Assembly (NCBI RefSeq): GCF_047511655.1
Contig: NC_133400.1
Coordinates: 6,840,001-6,904,000, forward strand
Direction of reading: 5' to 3'
DNA length: 64,000 bases
DNA from: Castor canadensis
Taxonomy: Eukaryota; Chordata; Mammalia; Rodentia; Castoridae
Shown: piece by piece, positions 46,101 through 54,864 of the stretch
How the letters are laid out: every line of letters starts with the position of its first letter
Position numbering within the stretch: position 1 is the stretch's first letter
Made by a program: the position numbers and the translations under genes
The notes under the pieces: model-generated
Databases searched by the model: none
The model's input: the letters and a program-made list of their open reading frames with translations, nothing else
Told to the model about the DNA's origin: nothing

Positions 46101-49078
46101 GAATGAAAAGAAGGCTGGGGATGAAACTCAGTGGTAGAGCACTTGCCTAGCATGTGGGTTCTGTCTGCAGCACAAGAAAACAAAACAAAAAAGACAGTGA
46201 AAAGGCAAACACAGCTTAGAAGAAAATATAAAGGACTTGCTTAGACTGTATGTAGAAGAAAAAGACAATCCATAGAAAAATGAGCAAAAGATCAAATAGA
46301 TAACACAAGAGAATATCCAAGTAGCTAATAAATATGAAATAGTTCTTTACTTCATTTGTCATCAGTGAAATGCAAATTACAACAGTGAAAAACCTCTACA
46401 TGCCTACCAAGTATTAAAATGGGAAGGACAGAAAATGCTGACTATAATAAGGACATGGAGCTGAATTTTCATACGCTGCTGGTGGGAGTGCAATGTTGTA
46501 CAAATGCTTGTGGGAACAGCTTGGTTCACTGACCAGTGATTGTGGACCACACACCTGTGTATATAACCTGCGAAACCCCCTCTGGAAAACCCTTGGTGTT
46601 ATGTACCAGGACTGAGCACCCATGCTCACTAAGCACTGCACTATTACAATTGTCAAATCCTTGAAACTATCAAAATGCCCATCAAGAGCAGAGTGGATAA
46701 ATGAATTGGCTATTCACATAACAGAATCCAGCAATGATAACCAACAACCTATGACATGCCACAGTGGGGCTGAATATCACAACAACCAGAAGGTTTAGTG
46801 AAAGAAGCCAGACACAAAAGAAGAGAAAGTATGATTCCATTTAAAGTATAGAAGCAGGCAAAATTAATCTATGCCGTTACAAGTTGGTGTAGTTGGTACC
46901 CTTGGAGGTTGGGACAAGAGTAATAGTGTTTTTTTTTTTTTGCAGTATTGGGGTTTGAACTCAGGGCCTCATGGTTGCTAGGCAGGTGCTCTTACTGCTT
47001 GAGCCACTTCGCCAGCAATATTAATGCCAAGCTTTACAATCTTCATCAATGTTCATTCTACTCCGATTTTAAAGTTCTACATGACATTATTAAATAGTGA
47101 TGGTTTTAGATGTGGGTTCAGTTTGTGTGTGAGGGGAATTTCTGTAAGAAGTTTATACTTACATAATATAATATTTTGTTATTTTTAGACACGGTCTTCC
47201 TATGTAGCCCTGCCTCAGCTTCCTGAGTGCTGAGATGTAACACCATACCTGGCAAAAGTCATGTGTTTTTTTTTTTTATATTGAGCATAACCTAGCAGTG
47301 GGCACAATAAGAAGTGTCACTCTTGTCTTCCCTACCCTCATGCTCCTTGGGCCAACCACAGTTAATGGTCTGGTAGGTACCCTTCCAGACTTCCATGGTT
47401 TCTCAACCCCAGCACTGTTGACATTTTGGGTGTGATAATTCTGTCTTAGATGTTGAATAGCCCTGGCCCCCACCTAGTAGAAGCAAGTAGAACCCCCCTC
47501 CTCAGCACACACATAGTTTTAACAATCAAACATGTCTCCAGACACAGCCAATTGTCTTAGGGGACAAAAATCGTCCCCCTGGGAACCCCTGCTTTATATA
47601 CAGGCACTTATGTGTATGTGTACTATGTAGCTTCTTTCAATGTTGCACACAGAGATCTCTCTTTTTAATGACTGAAGAATATTTTGTCATTGGCTATATC
47701 ATAATTCATCCAACCTCCTACATAGTTGTTCCCAATTTTTTGTTTTTAAGCAATGCTACAGTTTCTTTTTATCTATTTCTATAGTTAAATATATATTTAA
47801 ATATTAAGAAACACAATATATACATTACTTCTAGTTATTTTCTAAGAAAAGGATTATTTTTCTAGCAGCGTAGGATTGCTAGGTCAAAAAGTGTATTTAT
47901 TTAAAAGTGAACAAGGGAAGGGTATACTGGCATATGAGAATTCTTTGTGGTAGCAACTTTTCTAATAATCTGAAATCATTAAAAAATAAAATGCAAATAA
48001 GTAAACATACATGAAAGAGGTAACATCTCTTTTTTCACAGCTTTGCCAACACATTTGAATATTATTCTTTTCTTTTCTTTTTTAAGTCCCCCAGAGGGTG
48101 CATTGCTCCTGGAGGTACTGCAATACCAGGTTGATGTGTGGAGTGGATGGAGCAGCCCCTATTCCACCTCCCTGTTCTAAAAATCCATTTAATATATTTT
48201 CCTCAGATAGAGGACGTATCAGATATTAAACTGATAAGAACAGATACTACACTTGATCTTAGCCAAAAGGCCGAGAAGCAATGAGTATTATTATTTTAAA
48301 GACAGGGCCTCACTCTGTGGCCCAGGATGGCCTTGAACTCACTGTCATCCTGCCTCAGTTCTCAAGTGCTGAGATTGTAGCATGGACACTGTACCAGGCT
48401 TGTTCTTCTTTTCATCTTTGAAATGGGTAGGTTAAAAAAATACTCCTTAGTATTTTAACTTGTACTGATTTTTCTCCTCTCCCATAGGTATTTGCTTTTT
48501 TTCTTACTGATTTATAAGCATTCTGTATTAGTTGAAAAAAAAACAATCAAAAATTAGTTTCTTTGCCAGGTGCCTGTGGCTCATGCCTTGTAACCTAGCA
48601 ACTTGGAAGGCTGAGATTGGGAGGATTGAGGTTTGAGGCCAGTCCTGACAAATAGTTCACGAGACCTCATCTCCAAAATAACCAGAGCAAAATGGACTGG
48701 AGGTGTGCCTCAAGCAGAAGAGTGCCTGCTTGGCAAGCATGAAGTCCTGAGTTCAAACTCCAGTCCACCCCCCACCCCTGCAAAAAAGTAGTTTCTTCAC
48801 TTTACAAATAATCAAGCAGTTATCTTAGGTCCCTTTTGGACTAAGGAAAGAAAGAAAAACCCCAAAGGGGTACCATGCTGTTCAAGCTTATCATTCTGAA
48901 TGGTTACCTCACATAGCAGAATCAAGTCCTGAGCCAGACATTCCTTTCTCTGCCGCAAGTTCACAGTCTGCAGCTGGTTTTCAGACAAAAAATCCCAGGC
49001 TTTGAGGATTGTCATCATTTCATACATGGGGATTTTCAAGATGGTCCTCCTGATGAACTCAGCAACAGTCTCATCCAT
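31048..49078 (-). CDS. CENPN: CENPN, centromere protein N, ten coding exons, 338 aa
   Basis: Minus-strand coding exons: 49078-48908, 42416-42371, 40295-40236, 39908-39832, 38437-38261, 36451-36350, 35292-35232, 34258-34146, 31466-31340, 31130-31048. All have GT/AG borders and compatible phases and sum to 1017 bases (338 codons plus stop), one residue short of the human form I remember. The N-terminus [17 protein letters not shown] begins the pyrin-like domain; the middle block [23 protein letters not shown] lies in the CENP-N-specific domain; the C-terminus ends NYFKIRDK. Known role: CENP-N, with CENP-L, recognises the CENP-A nucleosome and is part of the constitutive centromere network (CCAN) needed for kinetochore assembly. 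No stop or frame break is seen. CENPN lies upstream of ATMIN on the same strand and divergent from CMC2. Confidence 0.95.
31340..31466 (-). CDS. CENPN: CENPN coding exon 9
   Basis: A 127-base exon between gttgacag|CTTGAG and GGCTG|gtgagt encodes [19 protein letters not shown] and [17 protein letters not shown], the C-terminal part that in known structures contacts CENP-L. Confidence 0.93.
31722..32180. mobile_element. Antisense composite SINE, then plus-strand B1
   Basis: 31722-31930 runs from a T run through GTGGTACTGGGGTTTGAAC to AGGCGTGAGCCACCAGCGCC; 32052-32180 is a B1 in plus orientation (GCTGGGTGTGGTGGTGCATG). Confidence 0.8.
32370..32465 (-). mobile_element. Antisense ID-type SINE half
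   Basis: T run, GGTAGCACTTGGGTTTGAC, CTCTACCACTTGAGTCACTC. Confidence 0.8.
33003..33272 (+). mobile_element. MER5-type hAT DNA transposon relic split by a SINE
   Basis: CCAGTGGCCCCCAGCTTTAGT opens and ACACTGAGAACCATCAC closes an element with MER5-like termini; an antisense ID-type SINE (33112-33200) is inserted in it. Confidence 0.6.
33675..33785 (-). mobile_element. B1-like SINE, antisense
   Basis: CTGAGACAAGGCCAAGCTGAC to CCGAGTGCCATGTGTCACC. Confidence 0.65.
34146..34258 (-). CDS. CENPN: CENPN coding exon 8
   Basis: A 113-base exon between catcttcag|TGGATT and TATAAG|gtagga encodes (M)[19 protein letters not shown] through [15 protein letters not shown]. Confidence 0.93.
34790..34945 (+). 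mobile_element. MIR SINE
   Basis: TTTGCCACTTCCTAGCTGTAT and GAGCATGGTGCTGAGCAC; CENPN intron. Confidence 0.65.
35080..35205 (-). mobile_element. B1-like SINE, antisense
   Basis: TTTTTGAGACAGGGTCTTGC to GATTACAGGTAAGTGC, just beside the 61-base CENPN exon 7 on its donor side. Confidence 0.75.
35232..35292 (-). CDS. CENPN: CENPN coding exon 7, short linker exon
   Basis: A 61-base exon between ccctcccag|ACGTTT and ATATAA|gtatgt encodes [20 protein letters not shown] and the first base of Met. It fills the phase gap between exons 6 and 8 exactly and matches the family's variable linker. Confidence 0.88.
36350..36451 (-). CDS. CENPN: CENPN coding exon 6
   Basis: A 102-base exon between gtttcaag|GCACTG and AACCAG|gtgagc encodes [20 protein letters not shown] through FKQYNQ. 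Confidence 0.93.
36968..37045 (-). mobile_element. Antisense ID SINE
   Basis: GTGGTGCTGGGATCGAACC to CACATCCCCAGCTGG. Confidence 0.7.
38261..38437 (-). CDS. CENPN: CENPN coding exon 5
   Basis: A 177-base exon (59 codons) encodes [20 protein letters not shown] through TPYAFMSS to PLLGQ, the most conserved block. The acceptor ttcttaataag has a weak pyrimidine tract; the donor is CAG|gtatga. Confidence 0.93.
38485..38600 (-). mobile_element. B1-like SINE, antisense
   Basis: TGCAGTCTCACTATGTAGACC to GGTGTGCACCACCACATCC, ending about 50 bases from CENPN exon 5. Confidence 0.7.
39832..39908 (-). CDS. CENPN: CENPN coding exon 4
   Basis: A 77-base exon between ttttgacag|ATGAAG and AAAAAT|gtaaga encodes (D)[17 protein letters not shown] and on to RALKN. 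It leaves phase 0. Confidence 0.92.
40236..40295 (-). CDS. CENPN: CENPN coding exon 3
   Basis: A 60-base exon between tctcccag|ATACTC and AACAG|gtaata encodes (Y)[19 protein letters not shown]. Confidence 0.9.
40600..41340 (-). mobile_element. L2-like LINE relic
   Basis: Fragments such as CATACCTGGCTAACCG and CATCCTTTGGGTCTCAACTC resemble the L2 3' end in antisense orientation. Limits are vague. Confidence 0.4.
41685..42320. mobile_element. ID-type SINE half and MIR relics
   Basis: 41685-41765 is an antisense ID-type half (TTTTGGCAATACTGGGGTATG). MIR-like antisense sequence follows at about 41770-41950 and 42170-42320 (GAATCCTCACACAATCCCGGG). Confidence 0.55.
42371..42416 (-). CDS. CENPN: CENPN coding exon 2
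   Basis: A 46-base exon between tctttcag|GAGAAG and GTGT|gtaagt encodes [15 protein letters not shown] and the first base of the next Tyr codon. It is too short to be noticed as an open frame; splice phase and family sequence place it. Confidence 0.88.
42720..45950 (-). mobile_element. Old L1, antisense, with nested SINEs
   Basis: Reading left to right it passes from the 3' UTR into ORF2 in antisense (GGAACATAATGGTCTTTCTC, GACATACCCCTAAGTATTTC, ACAGAATGAGTTGGGAAG). All frames are broken. Composite antisense SINEs interrupt at about 43483-43770 and 44430-44720, an ID piece at 43160-43205 and a B1 at 45340-45455. Confidence 0.7.
46025..47160 (+). mobile_element. Old L1 3' end, sense, with nested SINEs
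   Basis: CATTTGTCATCAGTGAAATGC, GGGAGTGCAATGTTGTAC and CAAAATGCCCATCAAGAGC are L1 ORF2-end and 3' UTR patterns. An ID (46111-46185) and an antisense ID-type half (46931-47020) are inserted. It is opposite in orientation to the neighbouring L1. Confidence 0.65.
47385..47600 (+). mobile_element. DNA transposon relic (MER-type MITE)
   Basis: GGTTTCTCAACCCCAGCACTG to CCCCCTGGGAACCCCTGC, with AACATGTCTCCAGACACAGCC inside; same family as 9890-10020. Confidence 0.55.
48097..48282 (-). pseudogene. RNU2 (pseudogene): U2 snRNA retropseudogene
   Basis: On the minus strand the first 120 bases match U2 almost perfectly (GCTTCTCGGCCTTTTGGCT, the branch-site pairing GTAGTA, TCTGATACGTCC). The Sm site ATTTTTGG reads ATTTTTAG, one T is lost in the following stem, and several CpGs are changed to CA or TG. 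An A-rich tail follows the 3' end and a near-perfect 10-bp repeat (gaatattatt at 48057, gagtattatt at 48283) flanks the copy, so it is retroposed, not a U2 gene. It lies in the CENPN intron, sense to it. Confidence 0.9.
48292..48400 (-). mobile_element. B1-like SINE, antisense
   Basis: TTTAAAGACAGGGCCTCACTC to CACTGTACCAGGCT, abutting the 5' side of the U2 pseudogene. Confidence 0.7.
48566..48786 (+). mobile_element. Composite B1+ID SINE
   Basis: CCAGGTGCCTGTGGCTCATG through AATAACCAGAGCAAAATGG to GAGTTCAAACTCCAGTCCACC; 120 bases past the CENPN start-exon donor. Confidence 0.8.
48908..49078 (-). CDS. CENPN: CENPN coding exon 1 (start exon)
   Basis: The exon starts at 49088 after attaaag and has ten bases of UTR before ATG at 49078. 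It ends LLCE with donor GAG|gtaacc. It encodes 57 residues of the pyrin-like nucleosome-binding domain. Confidence 0.94.
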
Positions 49079-49317
49079 CTCTTTGGCACTTTAATACAAC
49101 AAAACCCACAAGAGTACAACAAAGTATAAATCAAATACAGCAACTGAGCTGAATTTTTAAGCATCATATTTTTCATCAGGATTTGCTTTGGAGGTCAAAT
49201 GACCAGCTGATTACCTTCCTTCAGATGCATTGCAAAGTGTTTCAGCGTGAGGATTTAATTATTTTCTCTTTATGCTGCAGATGTAAATGTTTTAGTTTTT
49301 AAAAAATTAGTGCCACT

Positions 49318-49800
49318 ATGATTTGGGTAGGGTTTGCCCCCCACTGTTCATGTGCTGAGAATCTGGTCCTAGATATGAGGGTAGTGAGAGGTGGTGGACC
49401 TGTAAGGGGTGGATGCCCAGTTCAAGGTGGTTAGGTTCCTGAGGTATCACCTTCAGAAGGGGTTATTACCTGTTCAAGGGTCAGTCTAGTGGGACTGGAT
49501 TAGTTCCCTTATGAATAGCTTATAAACCAGGCATGGTGGTGCTTGCCTATAATCCCAGCCCTGGGGAGGCTAAGACAGGATGACGGCAAGTTCAAGGCCA
49601 GGCTGAGCTACATGGTGAGACCTTGTCTTCAGTATTTTACACACATACACACAGACAGACACATAGAATGGGTTTGGCTTTCTTCACTCACACTCTTGCT
49701 TGCTTAGTCACATTCTCTCTCTCCTGTCTATGCTGCATGCCTCTCATCAGGTCCCATCACGAAGCCCTCTGCCATACTGTGGTGCAGCCAAAGTAATGAA
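49318..49800 (+). mobile_element. MaLR-type LTR relic with inserted B1
   Basis: GTTCATGTGCTGAGAATCTGG, GTGAGAGGTGGTGGACCTG and GGTCCCATCACGAAGCCC fit an old MaLR LTR; a B1 in plus orientation with a CA-rich tail is inserted at about 49519-49665. Confidence 0.5.
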
Positions 49801-50039
49801 AGTGCCTTAAAATTTATGGATTATTCACTGCTGGAACTTTCCATGTGGTATTTCAGTCTGTTGTTGACTGGGGGCAAGTGAAAGTACGGAAAATCAAAGT
49901 GCAAACAGGGGGCACTGCTGTGGTCTCTGTGGGGTATCATTCTGCATCTGTAGGGTGATAGCTCATCCTACTCTGCTGCCTCATTTTGGGACACTGATGT
50001 CTCTCTTTAAATACAGTATGTAAAACGTAAGCAAGTATT

Positions 50040-50260
50040 TCTTTTCTTTTTGGCAGTACTGGAGTTTGAACTTGGGGCCTTTCTAGGCAAGCACTCTACC
50101 ACTTGAGCCATGCTCCCCAGTCCTTTTTTCCTTTTTCTTTTTTTTCCAGATAGGATCTTACGATTTTTGCCTAGGGCTGACCTTACATCAAGGTCCCTCT
50201 ATCTCTGCCTCCCGTATAGCTGGGATTACAATTATGTACCATCAAACTCAGTGGCACGAT
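50040..50260 (-). mobile_element. Composite SINE, antisense
   Basis: TTTTTGGCAGTACTGGAGTTTG to GCTGGGATTACAATTATGTACC. Confidence 0.75.
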
Positions 50261-50734
50261 TTCTACATAAATTTTAAGCAGGCTACCTACAGACTTTAAC
50301 TTCCCTTAACAGCCTGTCTTTGATGAAGGAGCACACAGAACACACAGGACTTGGTGTCCATGTTTAAGACAAAAGGCTGAAGTCAGTCTGTCATCCTCAT
50401 CTGCTTTCCTCACAACCTGGGGATTCCCAAGGGTGAACAAAAATATTCCCTACGAGAATCCTGACCGAGACTTATATCTGTTATCTTAAGTGCATCTTAA
50501 ACACTGAATATAATTCACTACCATTGCCTACTTCAAAAAGATATGTGTAGTTGACTGTGTTTTTAAAAGGTACTGAAAATGGTAGTAAAACAGACACTAA
50601 GTGGAATGCTTGGGTATGGTTTAGGAAGAGAAAAATAACTGAGTTAAGATCGTGGGAACAGAATTAGCACCATAAAATGGAGTTGGCTTTGTTGCATTGT
50701 CTTGTTACAGGAGCGTCCTGCCTTAAGGTGAAGG

Positions 50735-51090
50735 GTAAAATCTTCACCATGGTCTATAAGACCCTGTACTGTCAGGCCCTTGCTGCCCTCTCCTTGGCCT
50801 TATGAGCTCCAGCTATACTGATGTCTTAGTTTCTGTAAGACAAAACAATCCTTCTGGAGATGGGCCATTGTTCTTGCAGTTACTCCAGCCTACCTTTTCC
50901 TCAGACATTTATTCTGACAATCCAATCAAAAGTTATTTCCTGACCTTCCACTGCTTATTTTATTGAAAGAACTATTTGAAATTAGCTTTATTATTTTATT
51001 GTATCCACAGTACTTTATTGTGTTTTCAGGGCAGGGACTAGGCTTGCTTTATTAATAGCTACACCCCTAGAATCTACATTAGTGTGGGTC
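50735..51090 (-). mobile_element. L2-like LINE relic
   Basis: GTCTATAAGACCCTGTACTG, CAGGGCAGGGACTAGGCTTG and similar L2 3'-end patterns in antisense. Confidence 0.45.
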
Positions 51091-51806
51091 CAGTCAGTCA
51101 GTCTAGTCACCCCAAGAACCATCTCACATGTACTCACATATCCAGTGAATGACTGGATGCTCTCCCTGAGCAGTGAGAAAATAGCCCAGGAAGGATTAGG
51201 GTGCAACAGAGAAATATCAAAGTAACACTTCTCCCATTGAGAACACTTGGGAAGGCTTTCCAAGTGAAGACCCCTGGGCTCCTCAAGTTAAACTGGGGGG
51301 AGGGTGCATGTAAGGAAGGCATGAGTTAGCATTTTTAGAGAGCACTTCAGATGATTTAAAATTATTGTAGAGTCTGCAGAATGCAATTCTAAAGGAACCC
51401 AGCAGAAAGAGCATACCTAATCTCACCGGCAAAGTTAGTAAGCCCTTTAATAAACTTCTCTTCTGTGATGAGCTTTTAGATTTTCTTTTACTTCCTAGGG
51501 CTTTAGCACAGTGCCTGGCATAGAGTAAGTGCCCGATATGTTCGCTGAACGAATGCATGACAAAAAGATCCCTTTTAAGCAGCGTTTCTGTAGACATATA
51601 CTGCTACACTGGGAGCATGAAGAGTAATGCATGAAACTGCTTCAACAAAATAGGACGGAAGCCAAGGGATCTCAAGATCAAAACAAGACCCCAGTTCTCG
51701 GCAAGACAGAACCCCTGGAGGGAATGTAGCGACCTGTCACCTGACCATCCAGCACACTTTTCGCATAGACGCGCGCCCCAAGGCCCCGCCCCACTAATGG
51801 CGGAAA

Positions 51807-51814
51807 TGACGTCA
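51807..51814. promoter_or_regulatory. Perfect CRE with adjacent YY1- and ETS-like motifs
   Basis: TGACGTCA sits a few bases from AATGGCGGA (YY1-like) and CGGAAAT (ETS-like), about 200 bases inside the CENPN first intron. Binding is inferred from motif only. Confidence 0.5.
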
Positions 51815-52009
51815 CGGAAAGCATCAATGCCCTCTCCCACCTTGGCCTCAAATATAGCCGTCCACCCCTAGACCGAGACCCAACGCCAATCCTACGCTTT
51901 GAGACGGGTGGCAGTTGCAGAAAAGCCTCCCCAGAGCTCTGGAATACTGTTTCTTTAAGGTTCCCACCAGCCTCCGAGCCCGATCCCCTGCGGCCAGGGG
52001 ATCTCTTAC

Positions 52010-52130
52010 CGGCCCACATCTCCAGCCGTCTCCTCAGCAGCAGTTCCCGCCGAGGCGCCTTCAAAGTCCCCAATGGCAATTGCCGCCGCCTCAAGCTCCG
52101 CCCACCGAGATCAGCTTTTGGACTACTTCA
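52010..52130 (-). other. CENPN: CENPN non-coding first exon, predicted
   Basis: Within the CpG island the minus strand has a strong donor GGGCCG|gtaaga at 52010/52009. The coding start exon has its own acceptor at 49089, so a 5' UTR exon is required; this is the best candidate. Its 5' limit is a guess. Confidence 0.6.
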
Positions 52131-52345
52131 TGGATGCAGGGTATCTTGCTGGGGGAGAGACAGAAGTGAAACTCGCCGAGATCCCAAATCACTCTTCGCA
52201 GGACAGGAAATTGAACAATTAGCTGTAGCCTCGATCAGGAATCCTGCCTTGTCTGTGCAGTTTGCTGCTTAGGCGCTGCCGCGCTGCAGTGGACTCGCCC
52301 TCCTCCCCCCTCCGCGCTTGGAGAATGGGTCGGTCCAGGCGGGGT

Positions 52346-52357
52346 GGCGCATGCGCC
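52346..52357. promoter_or_regulatory. NRF-1 palindrome upstream of CMC2
   Basis: GGCGCATGCGCC contains the full NRF-1 core GCGCATGCGC about 150 bases before the CMC2 exon 1 donor. NRF-1 is a known activator of nuclear genes for mitochondrial proteins. Confidence 0.55.
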
Positions 52358-52379
52358 TCAAAGGTCGTTGCAGGCGGGG

Positions 52380-52501
52380 CGGGCCGAGCCGGGTAGTGGT
52401 GGAGGTCGTGAGGGCGTTCACTTTAGGTGGAGCTGCAGGCTGTGGGTCGCGGTCTCGGTTCGTGATTCCCGCCGCACCCCTTCCGGTGTGGCTAATCGTC
52501 G
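52380..52501 (+). other. CMC2: CMC2 non-coding first exon, predicted
   Basis: A CpG-rich stretch ends in a clear donor, AATCGTCG|gtgagt (GT at 52502). In human, CMC2 is the divergent partner of CENPN, and its product is a small twin CX9C mitochondrial protein involved in cytochrome c oxidase assembly. I searched the rest of the window by eye for the CMC2 start exon and did not find it, so only the 5' end of the gene is present. The exon's 5' limit is approximate. Confidence 0.6.
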
Positions 52502-53084
52502 GTGAGTTTGGGGAGGCCGGGCGGTTCTGACGAGCGGCCCTAGGCTGCCAGTGCGGGGAGGCAGCGGGCGCCCCTAGTCCCTCCGTGCCCTGACCGCGCG
52601 CCCTGCTGTGTCCCGCCGGGCCTCTGGCGGGCTGGGCATGGCTGACACGGCCCCGCCCGCGCTGGGGGTCGGGTGTGTTGGGGTGCGTGCCAAGATCTCT
52701 GCCCTCGGGGCGTTTGCTGCGGACACGGTAGTGGTTAACAGCAGTCATTAGATGTCACTGTGCTGGGGTCTCCCCGCCACTCGCTAGCCTTCTGCCCTAC
52801 GCGCCTGTAATGGGTGGAAAGAACCCATCGCGTGGGGCTTGTACGCATCCCAAAGCCCCTCATCGGTCCTCTGGTCAGGGGAAGGACCTTTCAGATCCTT
52901 TTTGTGGACTTTCAAGATGACCGTGCTTGTGCTTTCACAGTAGACGTTTTATGCAGTCTTAAGTAAACTGAAGTTTTGGAAGCCTCCGTTTAAAACTTTA
53001 AATGTATACAAGTTTGCACTATCACAGGAATTTCGTTGTGACACCCTTTATGTCTCCCACAGGTACAGACCTTTGCCCTTGTTT

Positions 53085-53536
53085 AGTTGACTTAAAATGA
53101 ACCTCATGAAACTATGTGGTTTGAAGGTAAATGGATGGAATTGGTGGACATCACGTTAAGTAAGCCAGGCTCAGAAAGACAAAGACCAAGTTTTCTCTCA
53201 TATGTGGAAGATAGATCCAAAGGACAAACATATACACAAAACCAAATATGATCACATACACGTTTATGTATTTGGTATAGTGGAACTACTCTGGCACTCG
53301 GGAGGAGGGAAAGGATTGATAGCGCGTCAACAATATGGAAGTGCAGTACATCTGTGCAGGTGAGGGTATAACAGTATGTATTGAAAGCTGTTGAATAATG
53401 GGGTGGGAGGGAGGGGGTAAGGGAGAGAGTAACAGGGGCTTGAACTGACTAAACTCACCACAGGGGTACTTGGAGAAAAACCCTTTCTAACATTTAACTT
53501 TGGAATTAAAGATAAAAGGCAGGACTGTAAAATAGG

Positions 53537-53573
<37 letters not shown>

Positions 53574-53815
53574 GGGGCGGGGAATACTTGTGGAAGGGGA
53601 GGAGGGTGAATGGAGATGAAGGTGAGGGAATATGGTTGATGGACTTCATATTCATACATGAAATAGAATGATGAAACCTCTTGTAATTGCTTTAAGTGGG
53701 GTGGGAGGGGTTGTGGGGAGATCTAACCACCATACAATATAAGGCTATTGGGAACTGATGCAATCAGTTCCCCTTGTACAATGAATATGTATTAATAAAA
53801 AAATGAAAAAAAAAT
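53085..53815 (+). mobile_element. L1 3' end with internal (TG)n
   Basis: The ORF2 end and 3' UTR pattern (AGTAAGCCAGGCTCAGAAAG, TCTCTCATATGTGGAAGATAG) leads into a G-rich 3' UTR, a TG tract and a terminal A-rich tail with AATAAAAAAATG. It is the better-preserved sister of the 18232-18795 copy. Confidence 0.75.
53539..53572 (+). repeat. (TG)n microsatellite
   Basis: About 16 TG units inside the L1 3' UTR. Confidence 0.95.
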
Positions 53816-54544
53816 CTGTACGATACAGCTTTAAAAAAAAAAGTGAGTCTCATGGAGCTGGGATGTAGCTCAGCCGCATGCATGTTGAGGCAGCTCCACA
53901 TAACAAACAAAACCCCCCATCTTTGCAACCTCTCAGTATATCGTGTTGTAAACTAATTCTCAGTCTCTGATCATCATAGAAACATTTATTGTGCATTTCC
54001 TAGAATACTCCCACTAGCCTGTGTGTTCTTCCGCATGCATGGACTAAGGTTTTCTCTGAAATTCACAGAACAGATTACTCAGTGACTTCTAGGTACTGAT
54101 AAATGATTGTTTGGGAGAAGCTGTGTAGTGCAGGTGACAGTAGCCCTGGAATGGAATTCCTAGGAAACCCTGGAATGAAATAGCAATGTGGTACGGTCTC
54201 TACCCTAGGAGTGATAGTTTAGATTTGGTCACTTTGTGGCTGTGATAAGTACATAAAGGGGTAGAGTGGGCAGTCACCTGCTATGTGTGCTTCTGCTGCA
54301 GTATGGTTCATAGTTGGAAAATCAGGGCTTTCTGAAATCTAGGCTTTTAAAAGATACATTTAAGAAAGCACTAGTGTTAGTTTACAGTTTTTCCTGCATA
54401 CCAGATTGTACAGACTGAACAAGAGAGTTTTTTGGCTTTGGCTTTTTTTATTGCTTATTTAAAAATGACATTAGAAATTGCAACTGTAGTATAAATTTCT
54501 TTCTGATGCAGCCACCCAATAACAAAATCTTTGTAAAAAAACCA

Positions 54545-54864
54545 AGAAGGGTGCAGTGACCCAATTCTTTAAACCTAGCTACTTGGAAGACAGAGATCGG
54601 GAGGATGGTGGTTGGAGGCCAGCCTGACCATAAAGTTCACAAAACTCCACCTCAACTAATAACTGAGCATGGTGGCACACGTCTTTCATCCCAGCTATGC
54701 AGGGAAGCACAAATAGAAGGATAGTGGTCCAAGTTTGCCCAGGCCTAAAGGGAGACCCTATCTCAAAAATAACCAAAGCAAAAAGAGCTGGCAGCATGGT
54801 TCAAGTGGTAGAGTGCTTGCCTAGCATGCACAGGGCCCTGTATTTAGCCCCCGGTACTACCAGA
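54545..54864 (+). mobile_element. Two adjoining SINE units
   Basis: A B1-like half (CCTAGCTACTTGGAAGACAG) is followed by a complete composite (GAGCATGGTGGCACACGTC to CCCCGGTACTACC). Confidence 0.7.

Larger units (their letters stand above)
51740..52720. promoter_or_regulatory. CENPN-CMC2 bidirectional CpG-island promoter
   Basis: A CpG-rich block separates the first exons of two divergent genes. It contains a CRE (51807-51814), a CHR-like TTTGAA with a nearby inverted CCAAT box, an NRF-1 palindrome (52346-52357) and GC boxes near 52370. No TATA box is seen. The head-to-head arrangement matches the human locus. Confidence 0.75.

Noticed and set aside
52269-52748. Minus-strand frame of 159 codons at the CMC2 first exon
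   Set aside because: Low-complexity Arg/Pro/Gly-rich frame in a CpG island with no family match.
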